Below, piece after piece: positions 23,478 through 33,188 of a stretch of DNA of 64,000 nt. The notes below the pieces were generated by a model. That model did no database searches. It was not told the origin of the DNA and saw only the letters and a program-made list of their open reading frames with translations. The position numbers and the translations under genes were made by a program. The stretch covers positions 1-64,000 of the forward strand of contig JAVBJN010000019.1 in NCBI GenBank assembly GCA_031546985.1, in the 5' to 3' direction. This stretch comes from JAVBJN01 sp031546985. GTDB lineage: Bacteria; Bacteroidota; Bacteroidia; Chitinophagales; Chitinophagaceae. Every line of letters starts with the position of its first letter. The first letter of the stretch is position 1.

Positions 23478-24536
23478 ATGAAAAGATATATTGCTTATAC
23501 CCTGGTCGCTGCCGCAGCAGTATGCATGACAGCCTGTGGTTCCGGAAAACCCAAAACCACGAAGCTGGAATCGGTAAAACCAGTGGTGAAAAATAAAGGT
23601 ACGCTCATCGAATTTCCCAATGATAGTGTTACGCTCCACTTCTTTAAATCGGAGCTGGTAACCCGTGGAAACATGGATGGGGAATTGACCGCGCCGGCAA
23701 GGGTAGTGGCTACCGTAGTGCGCTCTGGCGAAAACCCGGGGCAGAGCCTGGTGCTTTTCGATAACCCCGATCTTACTGCCAACTATACAGCTTTGCTGCA
23801 ACACGTAATAAACATACGTCAAAAAGAAAGCATTATACGGCAAAAGGCAGCCATAGCCAGCCAGAAGCAAATAGAGCTGAGCCGTTTTACCGACCTGGCC
23901 AGCCACGGTGCAGGAACGGGCAAAGACGTGTCTGATGCCAAAACCGATCTCATTGCCGCACAAACCGATCTGTCTGTAGCCGAAACCGACCTGGTTAATG
24001 AAAAAACATCGATCGTAGAGCATGAAGCCCGTTTAAAACTGGCCGGTTTTGATCCGGAGAGCCTTATACGTGCATCCAAAGGCAAAGTATGGCTCATTTG
24101 TGATGTGCCCGAAAATATGGTAGACCGCATCCAGGAAGGCAACCATTGCAGGTTGCAGTTTACCGCATATGCCGGCGATACGTTTACCGGGCTTATAGAA
24201 GATGTAGGAGAGATTATAGACAATACCACCCGCATGGTAAAGCTGCGCATTGGTTTATCCAACCCCGATAATAAGCTGCGCTCCGGCATGTTTGCCAACG
24301 TATCGTTTGAGGTAAGCGAGGGCAATAATATGTCAATCCCCAAATCGGCGCTCATTACGGTGCAGGGTAAGAATTATGTATTTGTGCAGAACGATACCCG
24401 TTTTTTTGAGCGCAAGGAAGTGGTAACCGGCGCGCAACTGAACGATCGGGTGCTTATCTACAGCGGCCTTAACGAGCACGATGCCGTAGTTACAGAAGGT
24501 GCTATGCAGCTAAAAGGTATTTCATTTGGTTACTAG
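23478..24536 (+). CDS. Efflux RND periplasmic adaptor (CzcB-like lipoprotein)
   Basis: A 352-residue membrane-fusion protein. A lipoprotein signal ends at MTAC (Cys about 20), so it is anchored by lipid. Next come barrel-sandwich halves (ARVVATVVRSGENPGQSLVLF...), a hairpin of about 90 residues rich in Gln, Lys and Asp (110-190), and a beta-barrel (NVSFEVSEGNNMSIPKSALI). It bridges the RND pump and the TolC channel. It lacks the His-rich metal-binding insert of some CusB/CzcB proteins. Confidence 0.9.
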   Translation: MKRYIAYTLVAAAAVCMTACGSGKPKTTKLESVKPVVKNKGTLIEFPNDSVTLHFFKSELVTRGNMDGELTAPARVVATVVRSGENPGQSLVLFDNPDLTANYTALLQHVINIRQKESIIRQKAAIASQKQIELSRFTDLASHGAGTGKDVSDAKTDLIAAQTDLSVAETDLVNEKTSIVEHEARLKLAGFDPESLIRASKGKVWLICDVPENMVDRIQEGNHCRLQFTAYAGDTFTGLIEDVGEIIDNTTRMVKLRIGLSNPDNKLRSGMFANVSFEVSEGNNMSIPKSALITVQGKNYVFVQNDTRFFERKEVVTGAQLNDRVLIYSGLNEHDAVVTEGAMQLKGISFGY

Positions 24537-24580
24537 TTGCTGACGGCACACCCGTTGGCAATCAAAATAAAAGCTTCGAT

Positions 24581-24886
24581 ATGTTACAGGCTCAGATTTT
24601 TATAGATCGCTCAGACATGCACGGCACGCAATCGGTGTACGAGTTTATCATGCAGTTTTTGCTGCTGCACCATGTAGATGGGGCTACGGTTTTTAAAGGG
24701 ATGATGGGATTTGGCCGTAATCAGAAAATGCAGCGCCCCGAAGAGCTGTTTTCTTTTGACACGCCTCCGGTGATGATCACTTTCATTGATGAGGATGCCA
24801 AAATAACAGAAGTACTTCAAAACCTGAGGGCCGAGTACAAGGGTGGATATATCATTACTCACAAGGTAGATTTGTTTCAGGCATGA
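24581..24886 (+). CDS. DUF190 PII-like protein in the efflux operon
   Basis: A 101-residue protein matching DUF190: LLHHVDGATVFKGMMGFG in the first half, PPVMITFIDEDAKITEVLQNL after it, and a final strand GGYIITHKVDLF. DUF190 proteins have a PII-like ferredoxin fold and usually act as small ligand-sensing trimers. It sits between the adaptor and the pump and its TGA overlaps the pump ATG (ATGA), so its expression is coupled to the pump. A regulatory or metal-sensing role at the pump is inference; the ligand is unknown. Confidence 0.85.
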   Translation: MLQAQIFIDRSDMHGTQSVYEFIMQFLLLHHVDGATVFKGMMGFGRNQKMQRPEELFSFDTPPVMITFIDEDAKITEVLQNLRAEYKGGYIITHKVDLFQA

Positions 24887-27800
24887 TCCGTAAGATCTTA
24901 TTATTCTCATTGCGTAACCGCTGGGCGGTTATTATTGCAGCGGTGGTTTTATCGCTCATTGGCTACTGGTGTTTTACCCAACTCAAAATTGAGGCTTACC
25001 CCGATATTGCAGATACCAACGTAATTGTGGTAGCGCCTTATGAAGGGCGTGCCGCAGAAGAGGTGGAGCAGCAGGTAACCATACCCATCGAAAGGGCGCT
25101 GAACAATGTGCCCCGGGTGCTGGACCGCCGGAGCAGAACCATCTTTGGCCTGTCTGTAGTGCAACTTACTTTCCAGGATGGTACCGACGATTATTTTGCG
25201 CGCCAGCAGGTGATAGAACGTTTGTCGTCTATTGAACTGCCACCGGGCGTTACGCCGGAGCTGGCGCCACTTACCACAGCCGTGGGCGAGATTTACCGTT
25301 ATGTGGTAGAAGCACCGGCCAATTATACCCCCATGCAACTCCGCGACCTACAGGACTGGACCATTCGTCCGGCCATATTGCAGGTGCCGGGCATTGCAGA
25401 TGTAACCAATTTTGGTGGCCCGTTAAAACAATACCATATTCTTACCGCGCCCGAAAAGCTGCGCAAATACAACCTTACGTTGCAGGATGTGATGGATGCG
25501 GTGCAGAAAAACAACCAGAATACCGGTGGTAATGTAATAGAAAGAGGCGGGCAGGGCTTTGCTGTGCGTGGGCTGGGGGCTGTTAAAACAGAAAAAGACA
25601 TTGGCAATATTGTGCTTACCGCCGTTAATGGTGTGCCTGTTTATGTAAAAGATGTGGCTACGGTAGAGATAACGCCGCCACCACCATCGGGCGTATTGGG
25701 CTATGCGGTGCCCGATGAGGGTATTGATAAAGAAGGCTCGCCCGAAGGTATTATCCTGCTGCGCAGGGGGCAGAACCCCAGCGAGGTATTGAAACTGCTG
25801 AAGCAAAAAATGGCCGACCTGTCTGCCAACGAGCTGCCCGAAGGGGTTAAGCTGCGGGTATTGTACGATCGTAGTTTCCTCATCGATCATTCGCTGGAGA
25901 CGGTGGCCCATACCCTGTTTGAAGGTATCAGCATCGTTGTTATTATTCTTATATTCTTCTTGGGTAGTTTACGATCGGCGGTAGTGGTTACGGCCACCAT
26001 TCCGTTTGCATTGCTGTTTGCGTTTATCCTTATGCGGCTTACTGGTATACCCGCCAACCTCTTGTCGCTGGGTGCTATCGACTTTGGTATTATTGTAGAT
26101 GGGGCCTGTATTATGGCCGAGCATCTCATTCGGCGATACCGCAATGCTACAGTAGAAGAGCGGAAAGAAGGGGTGGTGCGCATTACCTTGCTGGCAGCCC
26201 AGGAAGTGGGCCGGGAGATCTTCTTTTCGGTTACCATCATCATTCTGGCCTACACACCCATCCTGTTGATGACAAGGGTAGAGGGCAAGCTGTTTTCGCC
26301 CATGGCACTTACGCTGGCATTTGCAGTTATAGGCTCTATGCTTTGTGCGTTAACCCTTATTCCGGTGCTCATTTCATTTGCTTACAAAAATGCCTTGCGG
26401 GAAGATAAGCCGGTGAAGCACCATAAAAATAAAATACTGGATGCCATTGAAGCGCGGTACGAAAAATCGCTGCATTTTTTCCTGCATTACCATAAGCAAA
26501 CGGTAATTATAGCCGGTGTTTTGGTGGTGGTAATGATTGGCTTTGGTTCTAAGTTGGGCACTGAGTTTTTACCCGAGCTGGACGAAGGTTCTATTTTCAT
26601 GCGGGCCTTTCTGCCTTCGGGCGTTACCATACAGGAAAACGCCAAGATCGCACCTAAGATACGGGCCATCATTTCCAAATACGGCCCAGTGCGGTATGTA
26701 ATTACGCAGACGGGCCGCAACGACGATGGTACTGATCCATTCCCGGCCAACAGGACAGAGATACTGGTAGGTTTAAAAGAGTATAAACTCTGGAGCGATA
26801 CGATTACCAAAAAAGAACTGATACAGCAGATACAGACAGAGCTGGAGCGGAATATACCCGGCGCTTCGTTCAATTCTGGTCAGCCCATTATAGACCAGGT
26901 AATGGAAATTGTTACCGGTAGTGCTGCCGATCTGGCGATTTCGGTGGTGGGCGACGACCTGGAAATGATGCGGCAAAAAGGAGACAGTATCGCCGCCATT
27001 GTAAGAGCTACCCAGGGCTCCGCTTCTGTAAATATTGAGCAGGAGGGGATGCAGGCGCAACTGGCTATTAACATTAACCGCGAAAACGCTGCCAGGTTTG
27101 GCATTAACGTAAGCGATATTCAGGCCATGATAGAGGCTGCCATTGGCGGTAAACCCATAGGCACGCTATATGATGGTACCAAGCGCTACGATATGGTGAT
27201 CCGCTACCTGCCCGAAAACCGCAATACCATAGATGCGATTAAAGAGCTGCAGGTGCCTTCTGCCTCAGGTGCTTTGATACCTATGGCCGAGCTGGCAGAT
27301 ATTAAGTTTCTGGAAGGACAAACCAATATTTACCGCATCGATGGTAAGCGTATGATAACCGTACGTACCAATGTGCGCGGCCGCGACCAGGGCTCGTTTG
27401 TAAAAGAATTGCAGGGTAAGATAGATGCGCAGATCAAGGTGCCCAAAGGCTACTCCATCATTTACGGTGGCCAGTACGAAAACCTGGAGCGCGCGGGCAA
27501 GCAATTATCCATGACTATTCCGCTAACCATTGTAATCGTATTCGTATTCCTGTTTATGCTGTACAAAAGCATGATGCAGACGTTTGTAACCATGAGTTGC
27601 ATCTTGTTTGCGCTGGCAGGCGGCATTATCGCGTTGCTGGTGCGGGGTTATCACTTTAACGTATCGGCAGGGGTGGGTTTTGTATCCATCTTTGGCATAT
27701 CAGTCATGGCAGGGGTCTTGCTCGTCTCGGCCTTTAACCGGGAGTTGTATGCATCGCCGCTTACCTTGCGGGCATCTGTACAAAAGATTTCGCTGGCGCA

Positions 27801-28035
27801 GTTTAAAGCCATATTGATGATGCTTATTGTAGCCATTATAGGCTTGCTGCCTGCGGCTACCAGCTCGGGCATAGGCTCCGATGTGCAGCGGCCGTTGGCT
27901 ACGGTAATCATTGGGGGGCTAACCTTTACCTTATTATTTACACCCATTGTGATACCGCCATTGTACTATTGGGCCGTATCGCGAAAGGGCAAAAAAGAAG
28001 AACCTGATAACTCCACCAAAAAGGCAAGCGAATAG
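24883..28035 (+). CDS. CzcA-class heavy-metal RND efflux pump
   Basis: A 1050-residue inner-membrane proton antiporter with 12 helices and two large periplasmic loops. The charged motif in helix 4 reads DFGIIVDGACIMAEH (about 400), the HME pattern for divalent cations (Zn, Co, Ni, Cd). Cu/Ag pumps of the CusA type carry an alanine-rich variant there. The porter domain has GTEFLPELDEGSIFMRAF and the helix-11/12 region AGVGFVSIFGISVMAGVLLV. With the upstream TolC and adaptor it forms a complete tripartite exporter. A hairpin terminator overlaps its stop codon. Confidence 0.93.
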   Translation: MIRKILLFSLRNRWAVIIAAVVLSLIGYWCFTQLKIEAYPDIADTNVIVVAPYEGRAAEEVEQQVTIPIERALNNVPRVLDRRSRTIFGLSVVQLTFQDGTDDYFARQQVIERLSSIELPPGVTPELAPLTTAVGEIYRYVVEAPANYTPMQLRDLQDWTIRPAILQVPGIADVTNFGGPLKQYHILTAPEKLRKYNLTLQDVMDAVQKNNQNTGGNVIERGGQGFAVRGLGAVKTEKDIGNIVLTAVNGVPVYVKDVATVEITPPPPSGVLGYAVPDEGIDKEGSPEGIILLRRGQNPSEVLKLLKQKMADLSANELPEGVKLRVLYDRSFLIDHSLETVAHTLFEGISIVVIILIFFLGSLRSAVVVTATIPFALLFAFILMRLTGIPANLLSLGAIDFGIIVDGACIMAEHLIRRYRNATVEERKEGVVRITLLAAQEVGREIFFSVTIIILAYTPILLMTRVEGKLFSPMALTLAFAVIGSMLCALTLIPVLISFAYKNALREDKPVKHHKNKILDAIEARYEKSLHFFLHYHKQTVIIAGVLVVVMIGFGSKLGTEFLPELDEGSIFMRAFLPSGVTIQENAKIAPKIRAIISKYGPVRYVITQTGRNDDGTDPFPANRTEILVGLKEYKLWSDTITKKELIQQIQTELERNIPGASFNSGQPIIDQVMEIVTGSAADLAISVVGDDLEMMRQKGDSIAAIVRATQGSASVNIEQEGMQAQLAININRENAARFGINVSDIQAMIEAAIGGKPIGTLYDGTKRYDMVIRYLPENRNTIDAIKELQVPSASGALIPMAELADIKFLEGQTNIYRIDGKRMITVRTNVRGRDQGSFVKELQGKIDAQIKVPKGYSIIYGGQYENLERAGKQLSMTIPLTIVIVFVFLFMLYKSMMQTFVTMSCILFALAGGIIALLVRGYHFNVSAGVGFVSIFGISVMAGVLLVSAFNRELYASPLTLRASVQKISLAQFKAILMMLIVAIIGLLPAATSSGIGSDVQRPLATVIIGGLTFTLLFTPIVIPPLYYWAVSRKGKKEEPDNSTKKASE

Positions 28036-28046
28036 CTTGCCTTTTT
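28018..28046. terminator. Bidirectional terminator after the efflux pump
   Basis: Stem aaaaaggcaagc / gcttgccttttt with a 5-nt loop. The stop codon of the pump lies in the loop. A/T runs on both sides let it also end the convergent gene at 28115. Confidence 0.9.
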
Positions 28047-28082
28047 GGTTTGTTGTATCCGTTACGGTATCCATGTGTTGAA

Positions 28083-28102
28083 GCCGAAGTTACAGTAGCA
28101 CT
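28083..28102 (+). repeat. Possible short remnant of the dispersed repeat
   Basis: gccgaagttacagtagca matches the start of the long repeats at about 46092 and 51350 with one change in 18. It is too short to be sure of common origin. Confidence 0.3.
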
Positions 28103-28114
28103 GTGGCCGGATCA

Positions 28115-29284
28115 TTATTCCACCTTCGCTTCTACTACAAATATGTGTTTGATGTTGCGTCCGTTTCTTTTGCCAGGTCGCCACCTGGGCATGCCGCTGC
28201 ATATTTCCGCAAAGCCCTGGGTTAATGCAGCCGCATTTAACCCTTTCGCATCCAGGAAAGTGATGCTGCCGTTATCGGGATTCAGTTGCATGCGTATTTG
28301 GTATGTGCCTTGCAGTTTAACCGCACTCTTGCACAGCAGGTCTGCCAGTTGCGCATTCATATAGGCTTTAAACTTATATATGCCGCCAGGGTATTCGGGC
28401 ATTTGTATAACATAAGTGAAAATTGGATCGGGCCGTATCTCAGCTACACCATAGGCTGTATTGGGAAAACTGGTTATAGCGGCTTTTTGCACGGTGTGGG
28501 TTAAAATACCCTGCTCGTTGTAATAGCGCCAGGTATGACACGGAGCCGACTGGCAATAATAAACAATAGATTTAGGGTTGCCATTGGGGTAATAAATGGT
28601 TTGGCTGGAGACTAAGCGGTCGTCGATAAGGGTATCGGAAGTAAGCGATTGTAAAGCGCCATCAAAGTGGTAAATCCTGTATCCTGCACGGTTGTTGTAA
28701 TTGCTGATTATGCCTGCCGCATTCCATAATTTAGTGGCGGTATCGTTTCCGTACCGGTCGTACCATACCATTTTGCTAATGGTACCTTTCGGATTGTTTA
28801 CCATGAACAAAGAATCTTTTCCATTAACAGAACTGTATTTGCGGCTGCGCTCTTCCGGGTTATAGGTTACTGCCACTTTATCGCTTTGGTACATGTCAAA
28901 GTAGTTGTGGAGGTAACCCTTGCGGCCATTCGGGTGCAGACTGTCTACCAATAATACATCGCCATATTTATAAACGATAAAAGGAGAACTTACGTTTGTT
29001 CCATAGGTATCGCCCCGGCTGCCGGCTTTGAATGAGGTATTAAAGTTCCACTTGCTTTCTACATACACACTATCGTACGTTCCTTTGCTGGTAACATAAA
29101 ATTGATGTCCGTTGGAGAATGAGGCTTCCTGCAGGGTAAAATTGCTGTAGGTCATGGTGTGGCCACGATTGGCCCTTACATGGGCTTTACAGGTTTCGCT
29201 TTGTGCATAGCCGTTGGTCATATTGCACAACAGTGTTGCCAGCAGGCATGCGGTAAAAAGAGGGAGCGGCTTTATTCGATTCAT
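28115..29284 (-). CDS. Exported YwqK/MORN-like protein with TonB_C-like end
   Basis: About 389 residues from the ATG at 29284; the frame also opens at a TTG at 29293. It has a signal peptide (LFTACLLATLLCNMTNGYAQ). The centre is a run of short beta repeats of the antitoxin-like YwqK/MORN kind (TIYYPNGNPKSIVYY, WRYYNEQGILTHTV, YHFDGALQSL). The last 100 residues (MPEYPGGIYKFKAYMNAQL ... GSITFLDAKGLN...MPRWRPGKRNGRN) look like the TonB C-terminal domain found in many Bacteroidota exported proteins. Function unknown; an envelope protein is likely. It converges on the metal pump operon. Confidence 0.6.
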   Translation of the reverse strand: MNRIKPLPLFTACLLATLLCNMTNGYAQSETCKAHVRANRGHTMTYSNFTLQEASFSNGHQFYVTSKGTYDSVYVESKWNFNTSFKAGSRGDTYGTNVSSPFIVYKYGDVLLVDSLHPNGRKGYLHNYFDMYQSDKVAVTYNPEERSRKYSSVNGKDSLFMVNNPKGTISKMVWYDRYGNDTATKLWNAAGIISNYNNRAGYRIYHFDGALQSLTSDTLIDDRLVSSQTIYYPNGNPKSIVYYCQSAPCHTWRYYNEQGILTHTVQKAAITSFPNTAYGVAEIRPDPIFTYVIQMPEYPGGIYKFKAYMNAQLADLLCKSAVKLQGTYQIRMQLNPDNGSITFLDAKGLNAAALTQGFAEICSGMPRWRPGKRNGRNIKHIFVVEAKVE

Positions 29285-29389
29285 CTGGAACAATGGTTGG
29301 ATATAGAAGGCCGAAAGTAGGCTAAAATGATAAATGGTTTAATTCGCATTGTAAGAAAATTATGCTACTGGTATAAACGATAGTGTAAA

Positions 29390-29420
29390 AACAAAACCCG
29401 CTGCAAAAGCGGGTTTTGTT
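29390..29420 (-). terminator. Terminator of the phosphodiester-scavenging operon
   Basis: Stem aacaaaacccgct / agcgggttttgtt with a short loop. Read on the minus strand it continues into a T-run, 32 bp after the last gene of the operon. Confidence 0.85.
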
Positions 29421-29451
29421 CCTAAAAAAAGCAAGCGGGGTATGAAAAAAA

Positions 29452-30798
29452 CTATTTTTTGTCGAGCATACCTGGGTAGAGGGTACCATCGGCTGTAGGC
29501 AGGTTTAGTTGCAGCAGATTGGTCACCAGCGGGGCAATGTCTACCAGGCCCATTTGGGGGATCACTACACCTTTCTTAATGCCCTTGCCAAAGGCTACAA
29601 AGCCGGTCTGTATCTCCTTAAAATCGGGGAAGAAACCATGCGTACCGCCACTGGCAGCACGGAGGTACGCTCCTGTAGCGGCACCACTGTAGGTATAACC
29701 CTGCATGGGAGCCAAAGCCAGCGCGGCGTTAGGATCTGCGCCCACCTGGTCCAGCGCTTTACGGTCTTTAATTACAAACATGGCCCTTTGGGTGGCAGGC
29801 AATTGGTTCAGCACCGCTATCACTTTGTTCAGCGTTTTGGTATCGTTTTTATCCGTCAGGTGCAGGAAGGCAGAGCCACCAGCGGTATGGAAATACGCCT
29901 TCCTTTTTTCGGGATGGTCTTTGTCGAACAACCCTGCATTGGCCAGCAACACATTTGGCGCCAGCGCAGTGTGAATGTCTACAAAACCATGATCGCCGGT
30001 AATGATAAACGTGGTAGATGCCGTAAGCCCGGCTTTATCTACCGCTTCCATAATGCTTTTTAAGGCATTGTCTACACCTGCCACAGCAGCGCGTACTTTA
30101 TCGCCATCGCGGCCCTGCTCATGTGCAAAATGGTCTACGGTAACCAGGTGCAGCGACAGGAAAGACGGTTTGTATTTGCGGATCACATAACCGCTCATAC
30201 GGGCCAGGTTATCGTCTATGCCCAGGTAGTCGCCGTCGAAATCAATTTCTTCGAGCTGGCCTACGGCATTGTTTTTTACTTCTTCGTACAGTCCGGCAGG
30301 TTTGGCGTTCTCGGCCAGTGCCTTGGTCATATTGCGTTTGCCGCCTTTTACCTCGGGCAGGTACCAGTATTCGGGAATATTGTAGGTAGCTTCTGAACCT
30401 ACCGATACCGGCCAGAAAACAGAAGCAGTAATAAGCCCTTTGTCTTTGGCAGCGGTAAAGATCGTAGGTACTTTAATGGTGCTGTATTGCCAAAACCATT
30501 TACCCGTAGTAGAATCCGGCTCAATCGGCGTATTGTAATAAATGCCGTGTTTGATGGGCTTTACACCGGTAATCATGGTGGTGTGCGAAGGGTAGGTTAC
30601 CGACGGAAAAACGCCGTCTACACCATCGGCATACACACCGTTTTTCATGGCCTGGCGCAGGTGCGTCATATTCCATGATGGATCTTTATAAAACTCGGGG
30701 CGAAAACCGTCGATGCTGATGAGGATTACGTGCTGCTCCTGTGCCATGCTCTGTAAGGCAAAGGCCGATAAGCACAGTGAAACGATTAGTTTTTTCAT
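29452..30798 (-). CDS. NPP-type phosphodiesterase / nucleotide pyrophosphatase
   Basis: A 448-residue exported enzyme of the alkaline-phosphatase superfamily. Signal peptide 1-19 (ending MAQ). The metal-site Asp is in ISIDGFRPEF, the nucleophile Thr in FPSVTYPSHTTMITG (about 67-72), and later sites are VTVDHFAHEQG, ITGDHGF and GGTHGFFP. It hydrolyses phosphodiester or pyrophosphate bonds in the periplasm. It is the last gene of a block with two other phosphodiester-cleaving enzymes. The start of the upstream gene's stop is 11 bp away, so it is co-transcribed. Confidence 0.92.
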   Translation of the reverse strand: MKKLIVSLCLSAFALQSMAQEQHVILISIDGFRPEFYKDPSWNMTHLRQAMKNGVYADGVDGVFPSVTYPSHTTMITGVKPIKHGIYYNTPIEPDSTTGKWFWQYSTIKVPTIFTAAKDKGLITASVFWPVSVGSEATYNIPEYWYLPEVKGGKRNMTKALAENAKPAGLYEEVKNNAVGQLEEIDFDGDYLGIDDNLARMSGYVIRKYKPSFLSLHLVTVDHFAHEQGRDGDKVRAAVAGVDNALKSIMEAVDKAGLTASTTFIITGDHGFVDIHTALAPNVLLANAGLFDKDHPEKRKAYFHTAGGSAFLHLTDKNDTKTLNKVIAVLNQLPATQRAMFVIKDRKALDQVGADPNAALALAPMQGYTYSGAATGAYLRAASGGTHGFFPDFKEIQTGFVAFGKGIKKGVVIPQMGLVDIAPLVTNLLQLNLPTADGTLYPGMLDKK

Positions 30799-30809
30799 GG
30801 TAAAGTATC

Positions 30810-32384
30810 TTATTGTTGGGATTGAATAGTGTAGGTACCGGTTTGGGTGTACTCGCGGCCAAACATGTCTGTAGCTTTTACTTCAATGGTGTGCTGGCCG
30901 GTGGGCAGGTTGGTGGGTACATTGCCTCTCCACAGATGGGTGCAGGACTCCGGGTTGGATGGCCTTCTGCCATTCAACAATGTTTCGGTAAGGTCGAAGC
31001 GCATGAGTTTTTCCATAAACAAAGGATCGGGGTTGTTTACTTTCTCCATCGGTTTCCAATCACCGGCATCTACCCGGTAATGAATGGCATCGTTTTCGGT
31101 GCCCAGAAAGAAATTGGCAAAAATACCTGCCGATGTTCTTTGGTCTTTCGACACTACTTTGGGGCTGTAAATATTGATCTGGTGGCTGGCTGGTTTGCCT
31201 GCTACTTTATAGTCCAGCACGTATTGGTTGCCTTTGATCTGTAATTTACCATAACCTTTGGGCGTTCCATCCCGCATGGTAGAAACGGGAATGCCCTGCT
31301 CGTTGAGCTCGCCCGAATACCAGTCGCCCGAGGTGGTGCCTATGTTGAATTCGTGCAAAGGTTTGGTATTGCGCCAGCCATCTGTAACGGTATAGAAATT
31401 GTGCCTTTGCAGGTGGGTATGGGCAGAGAGTACCAATACGTTTTCATAACCCTTTAAAGCATCAAACAGCTGCTGACGGTGCTGGCGTATAAACTCATCC
31501 TGTCCGGTAATGAGCAATGGAATGTGGAAGCTGATTACCACCAGGTAATCTTTGGGTACGTATTTGAGATCGTTTTGTACAAAGGCCAATTGATCGGCAC
31601 GGAAACCGCCCCAGTAGCCTTTTTCGTCTCTCGGGTCGGGGTAGAGGATATCGTCCAGCACAATGAAATGCGCTTTGCCGTAGTTAAAAGCATAGTTGGC
31701 CGGGCCAAAATTCTTCTCGAAGGTTTCGTCCGATAAAGAGTCTGTAGTAGCATCGTAGTTCATATCATGGTTGCCCATCACATTATACCAGGGGATGCCC
31801 ATTTTTTTCATCGCCTGCGCGTAAGGCATTTGCAGATCCAGGTGATCGCCTACAAGATCGCCGAGACTGATGCCAAAGGTTATGTTTTGATGTTGTTTGG
31901 CTTCGTCGATAATGCCTTTTTCGAAATGAGCCAGCTCCTGCAAATTGTAGGGCTGCGGATCGCCGAAGATAAACGCGGTAAAATCGTCTTTGGCAGCGTC
32001 GGGAATCAAGGCAAAATCTACAGACTTGGGCAGATCGCCTGTGGGGGCAACGCCAGGGTATTTAAAACCAGCAGGTGCTCCGGAAGGTTTGTGGATATAA
32101 TAGGATTCCGGCAGGTTGTTTTCGTTGAGGTGAAAACGGTACTGTGCAGGTTTAATCACAAAAATGATATTGTCTTGCTGTACCGGAAGGGTGTACCTGC
32201 CATCTTTAGTGGTTAATACCACTTCTTTGCCATTAGATACGGCAACATTGGCAATACCTTTCTCGCCTTTATCGAATTGGCGGTTCTGGTTTTTGTCTTC
32301 AAAAATAAAGCCTGTGGCAGTTTGCTGGCTGTATGCACTAAGGCCGAGGCCCAGGCACAACAATCCCAAAGCATATGGTTTCAT
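30810..32384 (-). CDS. Calcineurin-like metallophosphoesterase with N- and C-terminal caps
   Basis: A 524-residue exported protein: signal peptide 1-19, an N-terminal beta domain (about 22-105; GFIFEDKNQNRQFDKGEKGI, the MetallophosN type), a catalytic domain with FGDPQPY, GDLVGDH, GNHDMNY, SFHIPL and SAHTHLQRH (about 135-325), and a C-terminal cap (about 335-520, MetallophosC). The metal ligands are all readable. It would cleave phosphomono- or diesters outside the inner membrane. Its neighbours are a GDPD and an NPP enzyme. Confidence 0.9.
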   Translation of the reverse strand: MKPYALGLLCLGLGLSAYSQQTATGFIFEDKNQNRQFDKGEKGIANVAVSNGKEVVLTTKDGRYTLPVQQDNIIFVIKPAQYRFHLNENNLPESYYIHKPSGAPAGFKYPGVAPTGDLPKSVDFALIPDAAKDDFTAFIFGDPQPYNLQELAHFEKGIIDEAKQHQNITFGISLGDLVGDHLDLQMPYAQAMKKMGIPWYNVMGNHDMNYDATTDSLSDETFEKNFGPANYAFNYGKAHFIVLDDILYPDPRDEKGYWGGFRADQLAFVQNDLKYVPKDYLVVISFHIPLLITGQDEFIRQHRQQLFDALKGYENVLVLSAHTHLQRHNFYTVTDGWRNTKPLHEFNIGTTSGDWYSGELNEQGIPVSTMRDGTPKGYGKLQIKGNQYVLDYKVAGKPASHQINIYSPKVVSKDQRTSAGIFANFFLGTENDAIHYRVDAGDWKPMEKVNNPDPLFMEKLMRFDLTETLLNGRRPSNPESCTHLWRGNVPTNLPTGQHTIEVKATDMFGREYTQTGTYTIQSQQ

Positions 32385-32409
32385 GTGGTGTATTACTTAA
32401 TTAGAAAGA

Positions 32410-33174
32410 TTATTTGAGCAACGAAAGCAGCAGTTCGGGTTGGTCGGTGGTAATAAAGTCGGCACCCTGTTCAATAAAACGGGTCATTACAGCCTGGTCA
32501 TTCACCGTCCATACATTTACCGTAAGTCCCAGTGTTTTAGCTTCTTTCATCCAATCGGGATGTTTGTCAAAAATGCTGTAGTGGTAATCGAGTCCGTAGA
32601 AATGTTCGTCTTTTAACTGGGTGGGAGACAGGTCGCCTTTGAGGTAAGCCACCCGTGCTTTTGCATCCAGCGCAATCAGTTGCTTACAAATGTTGTGGCT
32701 AAAGGAAATGTAATCGGTCTTTTGCTGGAGCTTGTGTTTTTTAACCAGTTCCAGAACGGTTTTTACGGCCAGGTTTTCGCGGTCTTCGCTTTGGTGCGGT
32801 TTAATTTCCAGTACCAGGCGTGTGTTTTTCAGTTGGGCCGCTGTTTGCAGGTATTGCGCCAGGGTAGGGAGTTTTTCGCCATTGCTCAGCGTAAGGTCTT
32901 TCAATTGGGCATAGGTACTTTGCTCAATATCCAGTCCTGCAATTTTAGCATCATGGTTTACAACGGCTACGCCATCGGCGGTAAGGTACACATCGAACTC
33001 CGAGCCATAAGCCTTAATAGCATTGGCCTGTTGCAGCGACTGGATAGAGTTTTGGGCAGCGCCCTTATCATTCCAGTAGCCACGGTGTGCGATCACTTTG
33101 GTTTGAGCCATAGCCATATCTGCCATTGCCAGTAAAGCCATTATTGCGATATGTTTTACAGATCTAAGGTGCAT
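32410..33174 (-). CDS. Glycerophosphodiester phosphodiesterase
   Basis: A 254-residue exported enzyme (signal peptide MHLRSVKHIAIMALLAMADMA...). The GDPD signature is complete: VIAHRGYW with the catalytic His, SEFDVYLTADGVAVVNHD with Glu, Asp and second His, then EIKPH and WTVND. It hydrolyses deacylated phospholipids to glycerol-3-phosphate and an alcohol. It follows a TonB receptor and precedes two other phosphoesterases, so the block probably frees phosphate and carbon from phosphodiesters. Confidence 0.92.
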   Translation of the reverse strand: MHLRSVKHIAIMALLAMADMAMAQTKVIAHRGYWNDKGAAQNSIQSLQQANAIKAYGSEFDVYLTADGVAVVNHDAKIAGLDIEQSTYAQLKDLTLSNGEKLPTLAQYLQTAAQLKNTRLVLEIKPHQSEDRENLAVKTVLELVKKHKLQQKTDYISFSHNICKQLIALDAKARVAYLKGDLSPTQLKDEHFYGLDYHYSIFDKHPDWMKEAKTLGLTVNVWTVNDQAVMTRFIEQGADFITTDQPELLLSLLK

Positions 33175-33188
33175 ACTTTTGACGGGTT

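Noticed and set aside
24883..28035. Copper/silver (CusA) assignment for the RND pump
   Set aside because: The helix-4 motif reads DFGIIVDG, which is typical of divalent-cation pumps, not the alanine-rich CusA version.
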